A stretch of 28,036 nt of DNA from Lachnospiraceae bacterium UBA1729 (GTDB taxonomy: Bacteria > Bacillota > Clostridia > Lachnospirales > Lachnospiraceae). A model generated the notes under the pieces. That model was not told the origin of the DNA and did not search any database. It saw only the letters and a list, made by a program, of their open reading frames with translations. Positions 14,764 through 24,272 of this stretch are shown here, one piece after another. The position numbers were made by a program, and so were the translations under genes. The stretch lies in the NCBI GenBank assembly GCA_002315945.1, contig DCIJ01000048.1, positions 3,352 through 31,387 on the forward strand, read 5' to 3'. Numbering within the stretch: position 1 is the stretch's first letter; the number at the start of each line of letters is the position of its first letter.

Positions 14764-15190
14764 GAAAGCAACTACTAATGATGTGAATAATATCGCTAGA
14801 CTTGAGAAATCCTGTTTTTCAACAGAAGCCTGGAATAGCAACAGTATACTGGAAAGCCTTGACATGGAATACAGACTGTTCTTTGTGGCCAGCGATGGAG
14901 AATGCCATTTAGGACATGGATGCATCACTAATATTTGTGGTGAAGGCGAGATAACTAATATTGCAGTTGATCCCCGATACAGACAAAAGGGCATAGGAAG
15001 AAGCATAGTTGAGAAGCTTCTTGCTGCCGGCAGAGAAGCGGGAGATACAGCTTTTACATTGGAAGTAAGACAGAATAATAGTAAAGCCATAGCTTTGTAT
15101 GAGAGCCTTGGTTTTGTTTCAGAAGGAATACGGCCACATTTTTATTCCGATCCTGACGAGGGAGCGAATATTATGTGGTTGAGGGAATAG
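14753..15190 (+). CDS. rimI: Ribosomal-protein-alanine N-acetyltransferase RimI
   Basis: A 145-residue GNAT acetyltransferase. RimI acetylates the N-terminal alanine of ribosomal protein S18 in E. coli. Acetyl-CoA binding motif A is visible as NIAVDPRYRQKGIGRSIVEKLL, and the motif B region reads VRQNNSKAIALYESLGF, both RimI-like. Its position after tsaE-tsaB is the family's typical context. The ATG at 14753 lies inside tsaB. GNAT specificity is hard to read from sequence, so the substrate rests on homology and neighbourhood. Confidence 0.9.
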   Translation: MQIRKATTNDVNNIARLEKSCFSTEAWNSNSILESLDMEYRLFFVASDGECHLGHGCITNICGEGEITNIAVDPRYRQKGIGRSIVEKLLAAGREAGDTAFTLEVRQNNSKAIALYESLGFVSEGIRPHFYSDPDEGANIMWLRE

Positions 15191-15195
15191 AAATA

Positions 15196-16107
15196 ATGCT
15201 GGATATTTGTTTGTTAGGAACCGGAGGCATGATGCCTCTGCCCCACAGATGGCTCACTTCGCTGATGGTCAGATACAATGGTATGAGTGTGCTGATTGAT
15301 TGTGGTGAAGGAACCCAGGTGGCACTTAAGGAAAAGGGCTGGAGTCCAAAGCCAATAGATATTATGTGTTTTACCCATTTTCATGGGGATCATATCAGTG
15401 GACTTCCGGGGCTGCTTCTTTCCATGGGTAATGCAGAGAGAACTGAACCACTTACAATGATTGGACCAAAGAACCTGGCCAGGGTGGTTAACTCCTTGAG
15501 AGTCATCGCACCAGAGCTGCCATTTCCAATCAAATTTATTGAGATAGAAGGAAGTGAGCAGGAGATAGTAATTAACGGACTGCGCATTGAAGCTTTCAGA
15601 GTAAATCACAATGTATTGTGTTATGGATATAGTCTTTCAATAGACCGGGCAGGAAAGTTTGATTTGGAAGCTGCACAGAAGCTTCCCATTCCCAGAAAGT
15701 GCTGGGGACTGCTGCAGAAGGGTGAAACTGTTGAATGGGAGGGTGAAACCTATACTCCGGATATGGTTATGGGTTCTGACAGAAAAGGACTTAAGGTTAC
15801 CTATACCACAGATACAAGACCCTGTGAGAATATAGTGAAATATGCTACCGGATCAGATTTGTTTATCTGTGAAGGAATGTACGGTGAACCTGACAAACAG
15901 GAAAAAGCCAAGGAGCATAAGCACATGACCTTTCAGGAGGCAGCAGGCCTGGCTCAGAGAGCTCAGGTTCCTGAACTGTGGCTAACCCATTATTCACCAG
16001 CACTGGTCAGACCCAAGGATTATATTGGTGAAGCCAGAAAGATCTTTCCAAATACCCAGCTTGGCAAGGATGGAAAGAGCATTGAATTGAATTTTGATGA
16101 AGATTAA
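15196..16107 (+). CDS. rnz: Ribonuclease Z (tRNA 3' endonuclease)
   Basis: RNase Z cuts tRNA precursors just after the discriminator base so that CCA can be added. The 303-residue protein opens with LLGTGGMMPLPHRWLTSLMV in pieces typical of the family. It carries the metallo-beta-lactamase zinc motif H61-F-H63-G-D65-H66 and has later ligands in TYTTDTRP, KHMTF and LTHYSP. The start at 15196 is chosen because homologues begin MLDICLLGTGG and GAGGG stands 11 bases upstream. A GTG at 15175 would add seven odd residues and overlap rimI. Both tRNAs in this window lack an encoded CCA, so they are its natural kind of substrate. Confidence 0.95.
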   Translation: MLDICLLGTGGMMPLPHRWLTSLMVRYNGMSVLIDCGEGTQVALKEKGWSPKPIDIMCFTHFHGDHISGLPGLLLSMGNAERTEPLTMIGPKNLARVVNSLRVIAPELPFPIKFIEIEGSEQEIVINGLRIEAFRVNHNVLCYGYSLSIDRAGKFDLEAAQKLPIPRKCWGLLQKGETVEWEGETYTPDMVMGSDRKGLKVTYTTDTRPCENIVKYATGSDLFICEGMYGEPDKQEKAKEHKHMTFQEAAGLAQRAQVPELWLTHYSPALVRPKDYIGEARKIFPNTQLGKDGKSIELNFDED

Positions 16108-16130
16108 TTATGACAGAAGGGAGGTAATCC

Positions 16131-16712
16131 ATGAAAAATTTCAGAGGAAATAAGGGAATATTCATCATGTTAATGATGGTGTTGCTTGTTGTGGGTTATT
16201 ATTCATATCTGTCTAATAGAACCAAGGAAGAAGAAAGTCAGATTATTTCAGAGACTAAGCTTAGCCCTGTGGAGGAGGTCCTGGCAATGGACCTGAACAG
16301 AAATTATCCTTCGACACCCAGAGAGGTGGTTAAGTGCTACGCCGAAATTACAAAATGCTTCTATAACGAGACCTACTCTGATGAACAGCTAAAGCTTATG
16401 GGTAGCAAAATCCAGGAGCTTTACGATGCAGATCTGGTGACAAAGCAGGGAACTTCATATCAGGACAACCTGAAAACAGATGTGGCGCTCATGAAATCTC
16501 AGGGAACCATAGTAAGCGGATACAAAACTTCGGCCAGTACAGATGTTGAATATTTTACAAAGGATGAAAGAGACTGCGCAGGACTGTACTGTATATTTAC
16601 CTTGAGAAATGGAACTGCAACACAGGCAACACAGGAGGTATTTATCCTCCGAAAGGATGACAAAGGTCATTGGAAGATATTGGGCTGGGATGTGGCCCCT
16701 GAGGAAAAATAA
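16131..16712 (+). CDS. Membrane-anchored protein of unknown function (DUF6715-like)
   Basis: A 193-residue protein with one membrane helix (about 10-27) and a positively charged start (MKNFRGNKG), so the C-terminal part should face outside. The segment LDLN-like MDLNRNYPSTPREVVKCY and the following helix recall small Lachnospiraceae proteins called DUF6715; that name is from memory. Cysteines at about 69, 76, 158 and 163 could form disulphides outside the cell or be free. A strong GGGAGG site precedes the ATG, and the last base of the stop region is shared with the tsaD start (TAATG). Function unknown, and its place inside the t6A gene run is unexplained. Confidence 0.7.
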   Translation: MKNFRGNKGIFIMLMMVLLVVGYYSYLSNRTKEEESQIISETKLSPVEEVLAMDLNRNYPSTPREVVKCYAEITKCFYNETYSDEQLKLMGSKIQELYDADLVTKQGTSYQDNLKTDVALMKSQGTIVSGYKTSASTDVEYFTKDERDCAGLYCIFTLRNGTATQATQEVFILRKDDKGHWKILGWDVAPEEK

Positions 16713-17728
16713 TGGCAGTAAAGATATTAGCATTGGAAAGCTCCTGCGATGAAACTGCAGCAGCAGTTGTTGAGGATGGAAGAGAGGTTCTTTCCAATAT
16801 TATTTCATCACAGATAGATATCCATACTTTGTATGGTGGTGTAGTTCCGGAAATTGCTTCCAGAAAGCATGTAGAAAGAGTAAATCAGGTAATCAGGGAG
16901 GCTCTTCAGGCTGCTAATTGCAGTCTGTCCGACATAGATGCCATTGCAGTTACCTATGGTCCGGGACTGGTTGGTCCCCTGTTAGTTGGGGTTTCATGTG
17001 CAAAGGCAATCAGCCTGTCCACAGGAATTCCCCTGGTGGGAGTTCACCATATAGAGGGACATATAAGCGCTAACTATATTGAACATAAGGATTTGGAGCC
17101 CCCTTTTATCTGCCTGGTGGTTTCGGGCGGACATACTCATCTGGTTGTAGTAAAGGACTATGGTGAATATGAGATACTGGGAAGAACCAGAGACGATGCA
17201 GCTGGTGAAGCCTATGACAAGGTGGCAAGAGCCATTGGATTAGGCTATCCCGGCGGACCAAAGGTGGATGCGCTGGCCAAGACTGGTAATCCCAATGCAA
17301 TTCCTTTTCCCAGAGCACATGTAGAGGATAACGGATATGATTTTTCCTTTAGCGGCCTTAAGTCAGCGGTGCTTAATTATCTGCACGGCTGTGAACAGCG
17401 AAAGGAAGAGGTGAACAGAGCTGATGTGGCAGCTTCGTTCCAGCAGTCGGTGGTGGATGTTCTGGTTGAACATGCAATACAGGCTGTAAAGGAAAAGGGC
17501 TTTGACAAATTTGCCATTGCCGGAGGTGTGGCATCCAACTCGGCAATCAGGACTGCTTTTGAAAAAAGGTGTGCCGAAGAGAATATTAGTTTTTACAGAC
17601 CATCCCCAATATTATGTACAGATAATGGGGCAATGATTGGAGCAGCAGGATATTATGAATTCATTAAGGGCAATGTAAGCGCTATGGATTTAAATGCTGT
17701 ACCTAATCTAAAACTAGGTGAGAGATGA
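16712..17728 (+). CDS. tsaD: tRNA N6-adenosine threonylcarbamoyltransferase TsaD
   Basis: TsaD transfers the threonylcarbamoyl group to A37 of tRNAs. The 338 residues show the ASKHA fold: LALESSCDETAAAVV at the start, the metal-binding histidines H113 and H117 in HHIEGH, VSGGHTHLVVV, GEAYDKVARAIGLGYPGGP, and the late CTDNGAMIG aspartate. Length is normal. It starts one base inside the previous stop and overlaps ispD by 4 nt (ATGA). Three of the four t6A genes are therefore in one run. Confidence 0.97.
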   Translation: MAVKILALESSCDETAAAVVEDGREVLSNIISSQIDIHTLYGGVVPEIASRKHVERVNQVIREALQAANCSLSDIDAIAVTYGPGLVGPLLVGVSCAKAISLSTGIPLVGVHHIEGHISANYIEHKDLEPPFICLVVSGGHTHLVVVKDYGEYEILGRTRDDAAGEAYDKVARAIGLGYPGGPKVDALAKTGNPNAIPFPRAHVEDNGYDFSFSGLKSAVLNYLHGCEQRKEEVNRADVAASFQQSVVDVLVEHAIQAVKEKGFDKFAIAGGVASNSAIRTAFEKRCAEENISFYRPSPILCTDNGAMIGAAGYYEFIKGNVSAMDLNAVPNLKLGER

Positions 17729-18438
17729 ACATTGCAATAGTATTATCCGGTGGAACCGGTAAGAGAATGGGCGGCGATATTCCCAAGCAGTATATGCTGC
17801 TTGAGGGGCGGCCCATACTTTTTTATTCGTTAAAAACTTTTGAAGACAGCTTCGTAGACTATGTAATAATCGTGGCTGGCTCAGACTATATTGATTATTG
17901 CCAGACTGAGATTGTTGACAAATATAATCTGGGCAAGGTGGTAAAAATAGTTGCTGGAGGAGCTGAGAGATACCATTCTGTCTGGGAAGGGATCAAGGCA
18001 GCGGGTGAACTGATAAACCCGGAGGAAGAAAATTACATTTATATTCATGATGGTGCCAGAGCCTGCATTGATGTCTCATCATTAAACAGACTAAAGGCTT
18101 CTGTTCTTGAAAATAAGGCCTGTGTGGCGGCCATGCCTGTGAAGGATACCATAAAGGTGGCTGATGAAAATGGTTTTGCAAAGGATACACCACCCAGAAA
18201 GCTCTTGTGGAGTGTCCAGACACCTCAAGTATTCGAATATGAGTTAATCCGCGAAGCCTACAGAAAATACATGGAGGAAGATGGCGAGAGTCTGTTTTCA
18301 GCCACAGATGATGCCATGATGGTCGAACGGCTTACAGACAGAAAAGTGAAGCTGGTGGAAGCCAGTTATGCCAATATAAAAATAACTACGCCGGAAGATA
18401 TGGAGATTTCAAGGGTTTTCTTGACATCAAAACTTTAA
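17725..18438 (+). CDS. ispD: 2-C-methyl-D-erythritol 4-phosphate cytidylyltransferase
   Basis: IspD joins MEP and CTP to CDP-methylerythritol in the non-mevalonate isoprenoid pathway. The 237-residue protein has the CTP-binding loop SGGTGKRMGGDIPKQYM, the HDGARACI and PVKDTIKV segments, QTPQVFEYELI, and the closing ATDDAMMVE and ITTPEDMEIS motifs. All are typical. It overlaps tsaD by 4 nt and is the last gene of its run. Its 3' end contains the -35 box of the ileS promoter, so the two transcription units overlap in sequence. Confidence 0.96.
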   Translation: MNIAIVLSGGTGKRMGGDIPKQYMLLEGRPILFYSLKTFEDSFVDYVIIVAGSDYIDYCQTEIVDKYNLGKVVKIVAGGAERYHSVWEGIKAAGELINPEEENYIYIHDGARACIDVSSLNRLKASVLENKACVAAMPVKDTIKVADENGFAKDTPPRKLLWSVQTPQVFEYELIREAYRKYMEEDGESLFSATDDAMMVERLTDRKVKLVEASYANIKITTPEDMEISRVFLTSKL

Positions 18439-18450
18439 ACACACTATAAT
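18421..18450 (+). promoter_or_regulatory. Consensus promoter for ileS
   Basis: TTGACA (18421-18426) and TATAAT (18445-18450) are both perfect, spaced 18 bp apart. The -35 box lies inside the last codons of ispD. Start near 18457 gives a leader of about 108 nt. A weak hairpin (18451-18456 with 18466-18471, then TTTT) overlaps the start point and could help end ispD transcription. I find no T-box sequence in the leader. Confidence 0.85.
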
Positions 18451-18564
18451 ATACGCGTAATTATGGCGTATTTTGGACATTTTTAACAAAAATTAACATG
18501 GAATTTGTGAAGAATAAATAAAAATGATATGCGACAGTGTATCGGTAATGCAAGGAGAGAAACG

Positions 18565-21500
18565 ATGTACAAAAAAGTATCCACAGATATGAACTTTGTG
18601 GCAAGAGAAAAATCAATTGAAAAGTTCTGGAAGGATAACGACATTTTCAATAAAAGTATGAAGATGCGTGAAGGCGGACAGACCTACACCTTCTATGATG
18701 GACCTCCAACAGCTAATGGAAAGCCTCATATTGGTCACGTGCTTACCAGAGTAATCAAGGACATGATTCCCAGATACCGTACCATGAAAGGATGCTTTGT
18801 TCCCAGAAAGGCTGGATGGGACACACATGGTCTCCCTGTAGAGCTTGAAGTAGAAAAACTCCTTGGACTGGATGGCAAGGAGCAGATTGAAGAATACGGA
18901 CTGGATCCCTTCATTGGAAAATGTAAGGAATCTGTATGGAAATACAAAGGTATGTGGGAGGATTTCTCAGATACTGTTGGCTTCTGGGCTGATATGGATA
19001 ATCCATATGTAACCTATCATGATGATTTCATCGAGTCAGAGTGGTGGGCACTGAAAGAGATTTGGGATAAGGGTCTTCTTTACAAGGGCTTTAAGATTGT
19101 GCCCTATTGCCCCAGATGTGGAACTCCCCTGTCATCCCATGAGGTTGCTCAGGGATACAAGACTGTAAAGGAACGTTCTGCAGTAGTCAGATTCAAGGTG
19201 GTTGGAGAGGATGCATACTTCCTTGCATGGACAACTACACCCTGGACACTGCCTTCTAACGTGGCTTTGTGCGTTAACCCTGATGAAGCCTATGCAAAGG
19301 TTAAGGCTGCAGACGGATATACATATTATATGGCAAGCGCTCTGCTTGATACTGTTCTTGGTAAGCTTGGAACTGAAGAGACTCCTGCCTATGAGGTTCT
19401 TGAAACTTATGTGGGACGCGATCTTGAGCGTAAGGAGTATGAGCCATTATTTGCATGCGCAGGTGAAGCGGCTGCAAAACAGAAGAAAAAAGCACACTTT
19501 GTTACAATGGATGATTATGTAACAATGACTGACGGTACTGGTATTGTACATATTGCTCCTGCCTTCGGTGAGGACGATTCACGTATCGGACGTAATTACG
19601 ATCTTCCTTTTGTTCAGTTTGTTGATAATAAGGGTAACCTTACAGAGGAAACTCCTTATGCAGGCGTCTGGGTAAAGGATGCAGATCCTAAGGTATTAGT
19701 AGACCTTGATAAAGAGGGTAAACTGTTTGATGCTCCTAAATTCGAGCATGATTATCCTCACTGCTGGAGATGTTCAAAGCCCCTTATTTACTATGCTCGT
19801 GAGAGCTGGTATATCAAGATGAGTGCGGTTAAGGATGATCTTGTAAGAAATAATAAGACCGTTAACTGGATTCCTGAATCAATTGGAACAGGACGTTTTG
19901 GTAACTGGCTTGAGAATATTCAGGACTGGGCTGTAAGCCGTAACCGTTACTGGGGAACTCCTCTTAATGTATGGGAGTGTGAATCCTGTGGACATCAGGA
20001 TGCAATTGGATCCAGAGCACAGTTAAAAGAAATGAGTGGCAGGGATGATGCTCTTACAGTAGAGCTTCATCGTCCATATATTGATGAATTTACATGCACA
20101 TGTCCTGAGTGTCAGGGTACCATGAGAAGAGTTCCAGAGGTTATTGACTGCTGGTTCGATTCAGGTGCTATGCCTTTTGCTCAGCACCATTATCCTTTTG
20201 AGAACAAAGAGCTGTTTGAGAGCCAGTTCCCTGCACAGTTTATTTCTGAGGCAGTTGACCAGACTCGTGGATGGTTCTACTCACTTATGGCTGAATCAAC
20301 CCTGCTGTTTAACAAGAGCCCCTATGAAAATGTAATCGTCCTTGGTCTGGTATTAGACGAGAATGGTGAGAAGATGAGTAAATCAAAGGGCAATGCAGTA
20401 GATCCTTTCAGCGCCCTTGAACAATATGGTGCCGATGCTATCAGATGGTATTTCTACATTAATTCTGCACCCTGGTTGCCTAACCGTTTCCACGGCAAGG
20501 CTGTTCAGGAGGGACAGAGAAAATTCATGGGTACTCTTTGGAACACCTATGCTTTCTATGTACTGTATGCTGACATTGATAAATTTGATCCTACAAAATA
20601 CAGCCTTGAGTATGACAAGCTTCCTGTAATGGACAAGTGGCTGCTCTCAAAGCTGAATACATTAATCAAGGTTACAGATTCAAGCCTTGATAACTATAAG
20701 ATTCCAGAAGCAGCAAGAGCTTTGGATGATTTTGTTGATGAACTCTCCAACTGGTATGTTCGTCGTGGACGTGAACGTTTCTGGGCTAAGGGAATGGAGC
20801 AGGATAAGATTAATGCTTATATGACTCTCTATACTGCCCTGGTTACAGTATGTAAGCTGGCAGCTCCTATGATTCCTTTTATGACAGAGGAGATTTATCA
20901 GAATCTGGTAGTTAACTTTGACAACTCAGCACTTGAAAGTATTCACCTGTGCGATTATCCCGTTGCAGATGAGTCTTTAATCGATGCTGAACTGGAAGCA
21001 AATATGGAAATCGTTCTTGATACAGTTGTATTAGGACGTGCAGCAAGAAATGCTGCTGCAATTAAGAATCGTCAGCCTATTGGCAAGATGTATATTAAGG
21101 CTGAGAATGAACTGTCAGAGTTCTATCAGGAGATTATCAGAGAAGAGCTTAATGTTAAGGCTGTTGAATTTACAGCAGATGTGGCAGATCTTACAAGCTA
21201 TGCGTTCAAGCCACAGCTTAAGACGCTTGGCCGTCGCTTTGGTAAGAATATTGGAGCAGTTAAGGAAATCCTGGCAGGACTTAACGGAAGCGCAGCAATG
21301 AAGGAACTTAACGAGAAGGGAACCCTTGCTATTACAGTTGATGGTGTAGAGGAAGCTCTTGAAAAGGATGATCTGCTTATTGAGACAGTTCAGTCTGAAG
21401 GCTATGTGACTGAAGAAGATCACGGTATTACCGTTGTTCTTGATTGCAACCTGACACCGGAACTTGTAGAAGAAGGCTTCATGTATGAAGTGATCAGCAA

Positions 21501-21720
21501 AATTCAGACCATGAGAAAAGATGCTGGCTTCGAGGTAATGGATCATATTAAGGTTTCTGTTGTTGGAAATGACAGACTTAAAGCAATTGTTGAAAGTAAT
21601 AAGGATGCAATTGCAACTAAGGTTCTGGCTGATTCAATCTGTTATGACTCAGATGTAAGTAATGCTAAAGAGTGGAATATTAATGGTGAAAAAGTAACCA
21701 TTGGTGTGGAAAAGCAGTAA
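18565..21720 (+). CDS. ileS: Isoleucyl-tRNA synthetase, eukaryote-like (type 2) form
   Basis: This 1051-residue class I synthetase charges tRNA-Ile. The HIGH motif is at 55-58 (PHIGH), and K603-M-S-K-S607 lies in EKMSKSKGN. The editing domain lies between them (about 200-400). The anticodon-binding helices follow, then a long C-terminal region. The length, the WEDFSDTVGFWADMD segment and the absence of a C-terminal CxxC zinc knuckle indicate the eukaryote-like class (IleRS2), which is often less sensitive to mupirocin. The start at 18565 follows AAGGAG (18552-18557); the ATG at 18529 would add 12 residues without a ribosome binding site. CGT and CTT codons are common, a sign of high expression. 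It is driven by the promoter at 18421. Confidence 0.96.
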   Translation: MYKKVSTDMNFVAREKSIEKFWKDNDIFNKSMKMREGGQTYTFYDGPPTANGKPHIGHVLTRVIKDMIPRYRTMKGCFVPRKAGWDTHGLPVELEVEKLLGLDGKEQIEEYGLDPFIGKCKESVWKYKGMWEDFSDTVGFWADMDNPYVTYHDDFIESEWWALKEIWDKGLLYKGFKIVPYCPRCGTPLSSHEVAQGYKTVKERSAVVRFKVVGEDAYFLAWTTTPWTLPSNVALCVNPDEAYAKVKAADGYTYYMASALLDTVLGKLGTEETPAYEVLETYVGRDLERKEYEPLFACAGEAAAKQKKKAHFVTMDDYVTMTDGTGIVHIAPAFGEDDSRIGRNYDLPFVQFVDNKGNLTEETPYAGVWVKDADPKVLVDLDKEGKLFDAPKFEHDYPHCWRCSKPLIYYARESWYIKMSAVKDDLVRNNKTVNWIPESIGTGRFGNWLENIQDWAVSRNRYWGTPLNVWECESCGHQDAIGSRAQLKEMSGRDDALTVELHRPYIDEFTCTCPECQGTMRRVPEVIDCWFDSGAMPFAQHHYPFENKELFESQFPAQFISEAVDQTRGWFYSLMAESTLLFNKSPYENVIVLGLVLDENGEKMSKSKGNAVDPFSALEQYGADAIRWYFYINSAPWLPNRFHGKAVQEGQRKFMGTLWNTYAFYVLYADIDKFDPTKYSLEYDKLPVMDKWLLSKLNTLIKVTDSSLDNYKIPEAARALDDFVDELSNWYVRRGRERFWAKGMEQDKINAYMTLYTALVTVCKLAAPMIPFMTEEIYQNLVVNFDNSALESIHLCDYPVADESLIDAELEANMEIVLDTVVLGRAARNAAAIKNRQPIGKMYIKAENELSEFYQEIIREELNVKAVEFTADVADLTSYAFKPQLKTLGRRFGKNIGAVKEILAGLNGSAAMKELNEKGTLAITVDGVEEALEKDDLLIETVQSEGYVTEEDHGITVVLDCNLTPELVEEGFMYEVISKIQTMRKDAGFEVMDHIKVSVVGNDRLKAIVESNKDAIATKVLADSICYDSDVSNAKEWNINGEKVTIGVEKQ

Positions 21721-21766
21721 TAGAAACCTATATTGGATAATATATTATGTTTGTAAGGAGGACTAA

Positions 21767-24247
21767 ATGGCAGCAAAGAAAACTACAGTAAGTAACGCAA
21801 AAACATTTGACGCAGAAGCGTTTAAGAGAAGTGTTGTTTATAATGTTAAGACTCTTTATCGAAAGACTCTTGAGGAAGCTACCAGCCAGCAGAAGTATCA
21901 GGCGGTTGCATATGCAGTTAAGGATCTGGTTATTGATGACTGGATGAAGACTCAGGAAGCTATCGCTAAGGATGATCCGAAGATTGTTTATTACATGTCT
22001 ATGGAATTCCTTATGGGACGTGCTCTTGGAAATATAATGATCAATATGAAATCCTACGAAGGAGCTGCAAAGGCTTTGGAAGAGCTGGGAGTTGATATTG
22101 ACATGATCGAGGACGAGGAGCCCGATGCAGCTTTAGGTAATGGCGGTCTTGGACGTCTTGCAGCCTGCTTTTTAGATTCACTTGCAACTCTTGGATATGG
22201 TGCTTATGGATGCGGAATCCGTTATAAGTACGGAATGTTCAAGCAGAAGATTGAGAATGGCTATCAGGTTGAAGTGCCTGATAACTGGTTAAAGGACGGT
22301 AATCCCTTTGAGTTACGTCGTCCTGAATATGCAAAAGAAGTTAAGTTTGGTGGATATACCACTATCCGTACCGATGAAAACGGAAGACAGCACTTCTATC
22401 AGGAAGGATATCAGTCCGTACTGGCAGTTCCTTATGATCTTCCAATCGTAGGTTACGGAAATAGTATAGTTAACACCTTAAGAATCTGGGATGCACAGCC
22501 AATGGAATGCTTCCAGCTGGATTCCTTTGACAAGGGAGATTACCAGAAGGCCGTTGAACAGGAGAATCTTGCCCGTAACATCGTTGAAGTATTGTATCCT
22601 AATGATAATCACTATGCTGGTAAGGAGCTTCGTCTGAAACAGCAGTATTTCTTCATCTCAGCTTCAGTACAGTCAGCACTGGAAAAGTACATGAAGAATC
22701 ATGATGATATCAGAAAGTTCTATGAAAAGGCTACATTCCAGCTGAATGATACTCATCCTACAGTTGCAGTTGCAGAGCTGATGAGAATTCTGATGGATGA
22801 ATATGGTCTTGAGTGGGATGAAGCATGGGAAGTTACAACCAAGACATGCGCATACACTAACCACACAATTATGGCAGAAGCTCTTGAAAAATGGCCCATC
22901 GAGCTGTTTAGCAGACTGCTTCCCAGAATTTATCAGATAATTGAAGAAATTAACAGAAGATTCCTTCTTGAAATTGAAAAATACTATCCCGGTAATCAGG
23001 AAAAAATCAAGAAGATGGCTATTATCTATGATGGTCAGGTAAAAATGGCTAATCTTGCCATAGCTGCCGGCTATTCAGTTAATGGTGTAGCAAGACTTCA
23101 TACAGAAATCCTTAAGAAACAGGAATTAAGAGATTTCTATGAGATGATGCCTAACAAGTTTAATAATAAGACTAATGGTATTACTCAGAGAAGATTCCTG
23201 CTCCATGGAAATCCTCTTCTGGCTGCCTGGGTAACTGACAAGGTTGGTGATCAGTGGATTACAGATCTTCCTGCTATTGATAAGCTTGCTCTGTATGCTG
23301 ACGATCCAAAGGCACAGCACGAATTTTTAAATATCAAATATCAGAACAAGTTAAGACTTGCAGAATATATTAGAGAACACAATGGAATCGAAGTAGATCC
23401 AAGATCCATATTTGATGTTCAGGTTAAGAGATTACATGAGTATAAGAGACAGCTTCTTAATATTCTCCATGTAATATATCTCTATAATAAGATTAAGGAC
23501 AATCCGGCTATTGATATCTATCCAAGAACCTTTATTTTTGGAGCCAAGGCAGCAGCCGGATATAGAAATGCAAAGCTCACAATTAAGTTAATTAATGCAG
23601 TAGCTGATGTTGTAAATAATGATCCTGATGTAAATGGCCGTATAAAGGTTGTGTTCATTGAAAACTACAGAGTATCAAATGCAGAGCTGATATTTGCAGC
23701 TGCAGATGTATCTGAACAGATTTCAACTGCTTCCAAGGAGGCAAGTGGAACTGGTAATATGAAGTTCATGCTCAATGGTGCACTTACACTGGGAACCATG
23801 GATGGAGCTAATGTGGAAATCGTAGAAGAAGTTGGTGAAGAAAATGCATTCATCTTCGGATTATCTTCTGATGAAGTAATCAGCTACGAGAACTATGGCG
23901 GCTACAATCCTCAGGATATCTTCAATAATGATGCGGATATCAGAAGAGTGCTTATGCAGCTTATAAATGGAACCTTTGCACCTGGCGATACTGAACTGTT
24001 CAGAGATCTCTATAATTCACTTTTGAATGCAATTAGCACATCAACGGCTGACAGATACTTTATCCTCAAAGATTTCAGATCCTATGCAGAAGCACAGCAG
24101 GCTGTAGAAGATGCATATAGGGATGAAAACAGATGGGCTAAGAGTGCAATACTTAATGTTGCCAAGGTAGGAAAATTCTCATCCGACAGAACTATTCAGG
24201 AATATGTTGATGATATCTGGAAACTGGATAAGATTGTTTTGAAATAG
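21767..24247 (+). CDS. glgP: Glycogen/maltodextrin phosphorylase
   Basis: The 826-residue enzyme releases glucose 1-phosphate from glycogen or maltodextrin using pyridoxal phosphate. The PLP lysine is K666 in GTGNMKFMLNG. Further family motifs are YYMSMEFLMGRALGN, LGNGGLGRLAACFLDS, FQLNDTHPTVAVAELMR, RLHEYKRQLLN and IFGAKAAAGY. Length is that of bacterial GlgP. A strong AAGGAGG (21755-21761) precedes the ATG. The 46-nt gap after ileS holds no terminator and no convincing promoter, so it may be read from the ileS transcript. Other glycogen genes are not nearby. Confidence 0.96.
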   Translation: MAAKKTTVSNAKTFDAEAFKRSVVYNVKTLYRKTLEEATSQQKYQAVAYAVKDLVIDDWMKTQEAIAKDDPKIVYYMSMEFLMGRALGNIMINMKSYEGAAKALEELGVDIDMIEDEEPDAALGNGGLGRLAACFLDSLATLGYGAYGCGIRYKYGMFKQKIENGYQVEVPDNWLKDGNPFELRRPEYAKEVKFGGYTTIRTDENGRQHFYQEGYQSVLAVPYDLPIVGYGNSIVNTLRIWDAQPMECFQLDSFDKGDYQKAVEQENLARNIVEVLYPNDNHYAGKELRLKQQYFFISASVQSALEKYMKNHDDIRKFYEKATFQLNDTHPTVAVAELMRILMDEYGLEWDEAWEVTTKTCAYTNHTIMAEALEKWPIELFSRLLPRIYQIIEEINRRFLLEIEKYYPGNQEKIKKMAIIYDGQVKMANLAIAAGYSVNGVARLHTEILKKQELRDFYEMMPNKFNNKTNGITQRRFLLHGNPLLAAWVTDKVGDQWITDLPAIDKLALYADDPKAQHEFLNIKYQNKLRLAEYIREHNGIEVDPRSIFDVQVKRLHEYKRQLLNILHVIYLYNKIKDNPAIDIYPRTFIFGAKAAAGYRNAKLTIKLINAVADVVNNDPDVNGRIKVVFIENYRVSNAELIFAAADVSEQISTASKEASGTGNMKFMLNGALTLGTMDGANVEIVEEVGEENAFIFGLSSDEVISYENYGGYNPQDIFNNDADIRRVLMQLINGTFAPGDTELFRDLYNSLLNAISTSTADRYFILKDFRSYAEAQQAVEDAYRDENRWAKSAILNVAKVGKFSSDRTIQEYVDDIWKLDKIVLK

Positions 24248-24272
24248 AAGCTTTAAAAAGGGGAGTGAAGTT

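Noticed and set aside
14380..15090. 236-residue open frame on the minus strand
   Set aside because: It lies fully across tsaB and rimI, which are conserved on the plus strand. Its product is cysteine-, leucine- and serine-rich with no family pattern, typical of an antisense shadow.
18451..18474. Terminator after ispD (ATACGC/GCGTAT then TTTT)
   Set aside because: Only 6 bp with a short T run, and it overlaps the predicted ileS transcription start. Too weak to list as a terminator.
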